A stretch of DNA of 10,856 nt, from contig UREO01000078.1 in the NCBI GenBank assembly GCA_900546895.1, positions 1 to 10,856 on the forward strand. The letters are read 5' to 3'. Shown here in pieces: positions 7,615 through 10,856 of the stretch. The translations under genes and the position numbers were made by a program. Source of the DNA: an uncultured Oscillospiraceae bacterium. GTDB taxonomy: Bacteria; Bacillota; Clostridia; Oscillospirales; Acutalibacteraceae. A model generated the notes under the pieces. The model was not told the DNA's origin. It searched no databases and worked only from the letters and a program-made list of their open reading frames with translations. Every line of letters starts with the position of its first letter. Position 1 is the first letter of the stretch.

Positions 7615-7642
7615 TTGCAATTTTTGTTATTTATGATAGAAT
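7615..7642 (+). promoter_or_regulatory. Promoter of the ferredoxin gene
   Basis: -35 TTGCAA (7615-7620), 16-nt spacer, extended -10 TGATAGAAT (TG at 7634-7635, TAGAAT 7637-7642). Predicted start near 7649 gives a leader of about 26 nt containing GGAGGTG (7661-7667). It lies 23 nt after the ricT stop, so the ferredoxin can be transcribed independently. Confidence 0.6.
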
Positions 7643-7674
7643 TATGTTGTAATTTTATATGGAGGTGTTTTCCC

Positions 7675-7845
7675 ATGGCATATGCAATTAGTGATGACTG
7701 CATTTCCTGCGGCGCATGTGCGGCAGGCTGTCCTGTAAACGCAATTTCAGAAGGTGACGGCAAGTACGTTATCGATGCTGATCTTTGCACAGAATGCGGT
7801 GCTTGCGCGGATGTTTGCCCCGTAGGCGCTCCTGCACAGGAATAA
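7675..7845 (+). CDS. Clostridial-type 2[4Fe-4S] ferredoxin
   Basis: A complete 56-residue ferredoxin with two classical cluster motifs: C9, C12, C15 with C19-P, and C38, C41, C44 with C48-P, each C-x2-C-x2-C-x3-C-P. Length and the internal two-fold symmetry match Clostridium pasteurianum-type ferredoxin, a small soluble low-potential electron carrier for anaerobic redox enzymes. GGAGG (7661-7665) is 9 nt before ATG 7675; an in-frame TTG at 7615 lies inside the promoter and would add a non-homologous leader. It has its own promoter and terminator, making a single-gene unit inserted between ricT and trmN6 where Bacillus has yabA. Whether it serves the neighbouring iron-sulfur protein RicT is only a guess from position. 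Confidence 0.96.
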   Translation: MAYAISDDCISCGACAAGCPVNAISEGDGKYVIDADLCTECGACADVCPVGAPAQE

Positions 7846-7863
7846 TTTTACATGTGGACGAAA

Positions 7864-7893
7864 GGCGGAGCGTTGTTGCGCGCCGTCTTTTTT
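7864..7893 (+). terminator. Intrinsic terminator of the ferredoxin gene
   Basis: Stem GGCGG-A-GCG (7864-7872) pairs with CGC-G-CCGTC (7879-7887), one G-U pair and one A/G mismatch, loop TTGTTG, followed by six T (7888-7893). It lies 18 nt after the ferredoxin stop. Confidence 0.7.
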
Positions 7894-7951
7894 CTTATGT
7901 AATCAACCTTTGAAATCAGCCAAAGCTCTTGAAAACCAGCCGTTCTTTGAT

Positions 7952-7960
7952 TGATATAAA
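7952..7960 (+). promoter_or_regulatory. Possible extended -10 promoter for trmN6-rsmI
   Basis: TGATATAAA (TGn plus TATAAA) lies 22 nt before the trmN6 ATG. The nearest -35-like TTGAAA (7929-7934) is 20 nt away, too far for a standard promoter, so recognition would rest on the extended -10. A promoter is needed here because the ferredoxin terminator precedes it. The predicted leader would be about 15 nt and would contain GAGGG (7973-7977). Confidence 0.4.
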
Positions 7961-7982
7961 AAAAGGATAACCGAGGGACTTT

Positions 7983-8738
7983 ATGCTTTTACCCGATGAA
8001 CACCTTGAACCGCTTTCGCGTGAAATTTCGGTGATCGTTTCACAGACGCACCGCTTTAATACCGACACCCTTCTGCTCGCGTCGTTTTCCCTGCCGAAAA
8101 CGGGCGAAACCTGCGCGGATTTCGGCACGGGCTGCGGCGCTATTCCGCTGATCTGGTGCACGAAGGCAAACCCGAAAAAAATTTGCGGCGTGGAAATTCA
8201 GCGGGAAGCCTGTGAAATGGCCCGCCGCTCCGTGGAGCGGAACCGACTGACCGGCACGGTCGAGCTGCTCTGCTGCGACATGACCATGATCAGACAAAAG
8301 GCCGCCCTGCCCGCCAACCGGTTCGACCTCATCGCCTGCAATCCACCGTACAAGGAGGAGGGCGCGGGCCTGAAAAATCCGGAGGAGTCCCGCCGCGTCG
8401 CGCGGCACGAGGTTGCGTGCAGCTTTGCGGAAATCGCCCGCAGCGCGGCGTACCTGCTCCGGTTCGGCGGCCGCTTCTGCTGCTGCCTGCGCCCGGAGCG
8501 CCTTTGCAGCGTCCTGCTGGACCTGCGAAGCGCGGGGCTGGAGCCCAAACGCCTGCGCCTGGTGCAGCAGCGCGCGGACAAGTCCCCGTCGCTTTTCCTG
8601 TTACAGGCAAACCGGGGCGGAAAACCCGGCATGGTGATCGACCCCGTCCTGCTGATTGAGGACGGCGGCGGATACTCTGAGGAAATGACCGCAATCTACG
8701 GCGAATACGCACAGAACAAGGGAGGAGCGGCAACATGA
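7983..8738 (+). CDS. trmN6: tRNA1(Val) A37 N6-methyltransferase (TrmN6/YabB family)
   Basis: A 251-residue class I SAM-dependent methyltransferase. The SAM-binding motif I reads DFGTGCGAIPL (46-56), the acidic strand-2 residue is in GVEIQ (69-73), and the amino-methylating catalytic motif is NPPY (120-123). The latter is followed by ESRRVARHE, typical of the YfiC/YabB group. These enzymes methylate N6 of adenine 37 in tRNA-Val1. The N-terminal VSQTHRFNTDTLLLASF block matches the family's substrate-side opening. GAGGG lies 5 nt before the ATG. Its stop overlaps the rsmI start (ATGA). In Bacillus yazA (GIY-YIG protein) lies between the two; here it is missing. Family assignment is firm; the tRNA target is by homology. 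Confidence 0.88.
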   Translation: MLLPDEHLEPLSREISVIVSQTHRFNTDTLLLASFSLPKTGETCADFGTGCGAIPLIWCTKANPKKICGVEIQREACEMARRSVERNRLTGTVELLCCDMTMIRQKAALPANRFDLIACNPPYKEEGAGLKNPEESRRVARHEVACSFAEIARSAAYLLRFGGRFCCCLRPERLCSVLLDLRSAGLEPKRLRLVQQRADKSPSLFLLQANRGGKPGMVIDPVLLIEDGGGYSEEMTAIYGEYAQNKGGAAT

Positions 8739-9565
8739 GCGGAAAATTAATGGTGGTCGGCACGCCGATCGGCAATCTTTCCGATTTTTCCCCGCGCGCG
8801 GCGGAAACCCTGCGGGAGGCCGATTTCATCGCCGCGGAGGACACGCGGGTCACGCTGAAGCTGCTCAACCATTTCGGCATCAAAAAGCCAATGGTCAGCT
8901 ATTTTGAACATAACAAACGCGAGCGCGGGGACGTGATCTGCGCGCGTATCGAGGCCGGGGAAACCTGCGCGCTCGTTTCGGACGCGGGAATGCCCGCCAT
9001 TTCCGACCCGGGGGAGCTTCTGGTCGCCCAATGCGCGGAGCGCGGAATCCCGGTTTACGTGGTGCCCGGCCCGAGCGCCGTCGTTTCGGCGCTGGCGGTT
9101 TCCGGGCTGCCGACCGGGCGCTTTACGTTCGAGGGCTTTCTGAGCGTCGGCAAAAAAAGCCGCCGGGAGCATCTGGAGGAAGTCGGGAACGAGACCCGCA
9201 CCATGATTTTTTACGAAGCGCCGCACAAGCTTTCCACCACCCTGAGCGACATGCTTGCGGCGTGGGGCGACCGGCGCATCGCGCTGGTGCGCGAGCTGAC
9301 GAAGATTCACGAGGAGGTCATCCGCACCACTTTGTCCGAAGCCGCCGCGCGCTACGCCGACGGCGGCGCGAAGGGGGAATTTGTGCTGGTGATCGAGGGC
9401 GCGCCCCAAAAGGAACAGGCAACGTTTACATTGGAGGACGGCACCGCCTTCGCGAAAAAATATATGGAAGACGGCCTTTCGGCCTCGGACGCCGCCAGAC
9501 AGGCCGCCGCCGAGACCGGTTTCAAAAAAGGCGAAATTTACCGGGCGATTTTAAGGCAGGATTGA
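8735..9565 (+). CDS. rsmI: 16S rRNA (cytidine1402-2'-O)-methyltransferase RsmI
   Basis: The 276-residue protein contains the full set of RsmI signatures in order: GTPIGNL (9-15), AAEDTR (33-38), SDAGMPAISDPG, VPGPSA, FYEAPHKL, RELTKIHEE and GEFVLVIEG. This is a tetrapyrrole-methylase fold enzyme that 2'-O-methylates C1402 of 16S rRNA, tuning decoding at the ribosomal P site. A C-terminal alpha-helical extension ends in GFKKGEIYRAIL, as usual for the family. Translation is probably coupled to trmN6 through the ATGA overlap. The next gene starts 11 nt after the stop and is likely co-transcribed. Confidence 0.97.
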   Translation: MSGKLMVVGTPIGNLSDFSPRAAETLREADFIAAEDTRVTLKLLNHFGIKKPMVSYFEHNKRERGDVICARIEAGETCALVSDAGMPAISDPGELLVAQCAERGIPVYVVPGPSAVVSALAVSGLPTGRFTFEGFLSVGKKSRREHLEEVGNETRTMIFYEAPHKLSTTLSDMLAAWGDRRIALVRELTKIHEEVIRTTLSEAAARYADGGAKGEFVLVIEGAPQKEQATFTLEDGTAFAKKYMEDGLSASDAARQAAAETGFKKGEIYRAILRQD

Positions 9566-9576
9566 GGGAAGCGGGG

Positions 9577-10206
9577 ATGAAAGTGGAATACATCAATATG
9601 GAAACATGGCCCAGGAAAGAGCATTTCCGGCATTTTTATAAAATGGAATACCCTATGTTCAGTGTCAGCCTGAATCTGGACATCACCAGTTTTCTGCCCT
9701 TTGTGAAGGAGCACCGGCTTTCCTTCTACTACGCGATGGGCTTTGCCGCGACCCGGGCGGCGAACGAAATCCCCGAATTCCGCTGCCGCATCCGCGGGGG
9801 CCGGGTGGTTCTTCACGACAAAGTACACCCCTCCTTTACCGACCTTGACAGGGACAGCGACCTGTTCAAGTGCGTAGGAGTCGATTTAACGGAAGATATC
9901 TGCTCCTTTTCGGAAAAAGCGTCCCGCGCCTCCGCCGCGCAAAAGACGTTTATGGATCCGGAACAGGAGGAGCGCGACGACGTGCTCTACATCACCTGCG
10001 TTCCCTGGTTCTCTTTTACGCAGGTGACGCATCCCATCGCGCTGGACAGGGACGATTCTATCCCGCGCATCGCCTGGGGAAAATATTTTAAGGACGGTGA
10101 AAAAACGCTCCTGCCTTTTTCCATTCAGGCCAATCATGCGCTGATGGACGGCGTTCATGCCGGAAGATATGTGGAACGGCTGCAGCGCGATCTGGACCGC
10201 TACTGA
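9577..10206 (+). CDS. Chloramphenicol acetyltransferase-like protein
   Basis: A 209-residue protein aligning along its whole length with classical CatA enzymes (about 215 aa). It has the N-terminal TWPRKEHFRHF (like WHRKEHFEAF of CAT I), LDIT.FL, FY.A.....R..N..PEFR, the PWFSFT motif (143-148), WGKY, and the active-site region IQANHALMDGVHAGRY with predicted catalytic H187 and structural D191. The usual HHAVCDG reads NHALMDG, so the first His of the pair is Asn. The enzyme class transfers acetyl from acetyl-CoA to a hydroxyl in trimers. The gene follows rsmI by 11 nt with GAGGG 8 nt upstream of ATG 9577, has base use like its neighbours, and lacks flanking mobile DNA. It is therefore probably a resident gene whose true acceptor may not be chloramphenicol. 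Confidence 0.88.
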   Translation: MKVEYINMETWPRKEHFRHFYKMEYPMFSVSLNLDITSFLPFVKEHRLSFYYAMGFAATRAANEIPEFRCRIRGGRVVLHDKVHPSFTDLDRDSDLFKCVGVDLTEDICSFSEKASRASAAQKTFMDPEQEERDDVLYITCVPWFSFTQVTHPIALDRDDSIPRIAWGKYFKDGEKTLLPFSIQANHALMDGVHAGRYVERLQRDLDRY

Positions 10207-10319
10207 CCGTGCGGCCGAATTTTCGGCTATGCCCGTCCCCGCCCCCTTTTGCATTCCTGCTCTTCAATAAGTTCAATCGGTGATGCGCAAGAGGAGTTCA
10301 GCGGGAGGGGGTTTTGTAT

Positions 10320-10356
10320 AAAACCGGCGCCGGAAGACACTCCCGGCGCCGGTTTT
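10320..10356. terminator. Strong bidirectional terminator after the rsmI-CAT operon
   Basis: Perfect 14-bp arms: 10320-10333 (AAAACCGGCGCCGG) and 10343-10356 (CCGGCGCCGGTTTT), with a 9-nt loop. It has a T-run on the forward strand and, by symmetry, on the reverse strand. The 113 bases between the CAT-like stop and this stem hold no gene, only a weak GCCGAA/TTCGGC hairpin (10214-10227). Confidence 0.85.
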
Positions 10357-10390
10357 CAATTGAAAATCTGACATATTTTTACATTCCCTC

Positions 10391-10419
10391 TTGCGCTGCG
10401 GGAAAAAACGCGCTATAAT
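10391..10419 (+). promoter_or_regulatory. Promoter of the intergenic RNA unit
   Basis: -35 TTGCGC (10391-10396), 17-nt spacer, perfect -10 TATAAT (10414-10419). It lies 34 nt after the preceding terminator, so it starts a new transcription unit; predicted start near 10426. No coding region with a ribosome binding site follows. Confidence 0.65.
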
Positions 10420-10425
10420 GCCCTT

Positions 10426-10711
10426 GTAAGGCGCAATAAAAAGCGCAATGCAGGAACGGAGTGTTACAGCACCCCGCCCCCTGCTTACGGAGAAATACCC
10501 TCCATAGGCAACTGAATAATCAGCACATTGCGGTTATTATTATACCGCCTCTTTCGGCTTTTGTACAGGGGTTCGTTAATAATATCCGTGCGCTTTGATG
10601 TAGAACGTTGTATATGGGTGAGTCATCCGTGTGCGGCGTTTTTTTGCGTCTTGCCGAAGGGACGGCGGGATGAGGTCCCCCTAATAGATCTTTCCCCCGC
10701 CGTCTCTTTTT
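10426..10711 (+). ncRNA. Candidate structured non-coding RNA, family unrecognised
   Basis: About 285 nt lie between a promoter and a terminator, with no credible reading frame. Many complementary segments are visible. AAAGCGCA (10440-10447) pairs with TGCGCTTT (10589-10596). CGGTTATTATTA (10531-10542) pairs with TAATAATATCCG (10577-10588) with one mismatch, directly adjoining the first stem on the 3' side. A symmetric hairpin GCAGG-AAC-GG-A-GTG / CAC-C-CC-GCC-CCTGC spans 10450-10484. Small hairpins GGAG/CTCC, CTGA/TCAG and GGGTG/CATCC also occur. The heptamer GCGCAAT occurs twice (10431-10437, 10443-10449). CGCAATG (10444-10450) can alternatively pair with CATTGCG (10526-10532), excluding the outer stem. 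I do not recognise tmRNA, RNase P, SRP or a common riboswitch; 6S RNA or a raiA-type RNA remains possible. Ends are approximate. Confidence 0.45.
10661..10711 (+). terminator. Terminator of the candidate RNA
   Basis: Perfect 9-bp arms GACGGCGGG (10661-10669) / CCCGCCGTC (10696-10704), with a 26-nt loop that can itself fold, then TC and TTTTT (10707-10711). An earlier run of seven T (10639-10645) follows only a 3-bp hairpin (CCG/CGG) and is a weaker alternative 3' end. Confidence 0.7.
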
Positions 10712-10743
10712 GTTTATAAAATTAGAAATGAGCATAAAAAAAG

Positions 10744-10775
10744 CCATTGACTCTTTTACGAATCAATGGTATACT
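10744..10775 (+). promoter_or_regulatory. Strong promoter with inverted repeat across its core
   Basis: -35 TTGACT (10747-10752, 5 of 6 consensus), exact 17-nt spacer, -10 TATACT (10770-10775, 5 of 6). A perfect 7-bp inverted repeat CCATTGA (10744-10750) / TCAATGG (10763-10769) with 12 bases between overlaps the -35 and abuts the -10, placed as for a repressor operator. The controlled gene lies beyond the contig end. Confidence 0.65.
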
Positions 10776-10811
10776 GTTGAATGGCGAACATATATAACAT
10801 TCTCATAATAC

Positions 10812-10856
10812 CTGTCTCTTATACACATCTCCGAGCCCACGAGACATGCGCAGATC
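10812..10856. other. Illumina Nextera adapter and index read into the contig (non-genomic)
   Basis: 10812-10830 is the 19-bp transposase mosaic end (CTGTCTCTTATACACATCT). 10831-10845 is the read-2 Nextera adapter tail (CCGAGCCCACGAGAC). 10846-10853 (ATGCGCAG) occupies the i7 index position and, from memory, matches a Nextera XT v2 index (N722). ATC begins the constant P7 segment. Genomic sequence therefore ends at about 10811. Confidence 0.97.

Noticed and set aside
9031..9576. Upstream in-frame extension of the CAT-like gene into rsmI
   Set aside because: The frame stays open by chance. The extension is Arg-rich, overlaps the RsmI catalytic motifs out of frame, and the CAT homology starts exactly at ATG 9577, which has a good ribosome binding site.
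10520..10747. Small open frames on both strands in the intergenic RNA region (10528-10719 forward, 10520-10747 reverse)
   Set aside because: No ribosome binding site or recognisable sequence. Both run through the terminator hairpin, and their composition reflects the structured RNA.
1..10811. CRISPR array, tRNA/rRNA genes, insertion sequence or prophage genes
   Set aside because: No regularly spaced direct repeats, no cloverleaf or rRNA-like stretch, and no transposase or integrase frame were seen; all large frames are accounted for.

Overview
The window looks like a chromosomal contig from an anaerobic Firmicute, probably a clostridial Oscillospiraceae/Acutalibacteraceae-type organism. The evidence is a moderately GC-rich genome with AT-rich promoters, strong GGAGG-type ribosome binding sites, an eight-cysteine clostridial ferredoxin, and a gene order that is a recognisable but reduced version of the Bacillus yaaO-tmk-yaaQ-yaaR-holB-yaaT-yabA-yabB-yazA-yabC(rsmI) block. 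The last 45 bases are Illumina Nextera adapter plus an index, not genomic DNA, so the right edge is a contig end.

Left part (1-2208): a leftward YfhO-family polytopic membrane protein whose C-terminus runs off the left edge, with a convincing promoter. It is followed by a 363-base intergenic stretch holding a hairpin-rich repeat element and a 2 x 29-bp tandem repeat. Middle (2209-5370): rightward genes for a YfbR-type 5'-deoxynucleotidase, a LytR-CpsA-Psr wall-polymer ligase and a YaaO-type PLP-dependent Orn/Lys/Arg decarboxylase. A strong terminator stands immediately before the decarboxylase.

Core information-processing block (5501-10206): darA (c-di-AMP receptor) overlaps holB (clamp-loader delta' subunit), followed by ricT (PSP1/YaaT, iron-sulfur RNA-maturation factor). 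A 2[4Fe-4S] ferredoxin comes next with its own promoter and terminator. Then trmN6 (tRNA methyltransferase) overlaps rsmI (16S rRNA methyltransferase), with a chloramphenicol-acetyltransferase-like gene behind it. tmk, yaaR, yabA and yazA of the Bacillus arrangement are absent here.

Right part (10207-10811): no protein gene. It holds a strong bidirectional terminator, then a promoter, about 285 bases of highly self-complementary sequence and a GC-rich terminator. Together these look like an independent structured non-coding RNA transcription unit, the most interesting unexplained element in the window. After it comes a second strong promoter with a 7-bp inverted repeat that overlaps its -35 box and reaches its -10, whose target gene is lost at the contig end.
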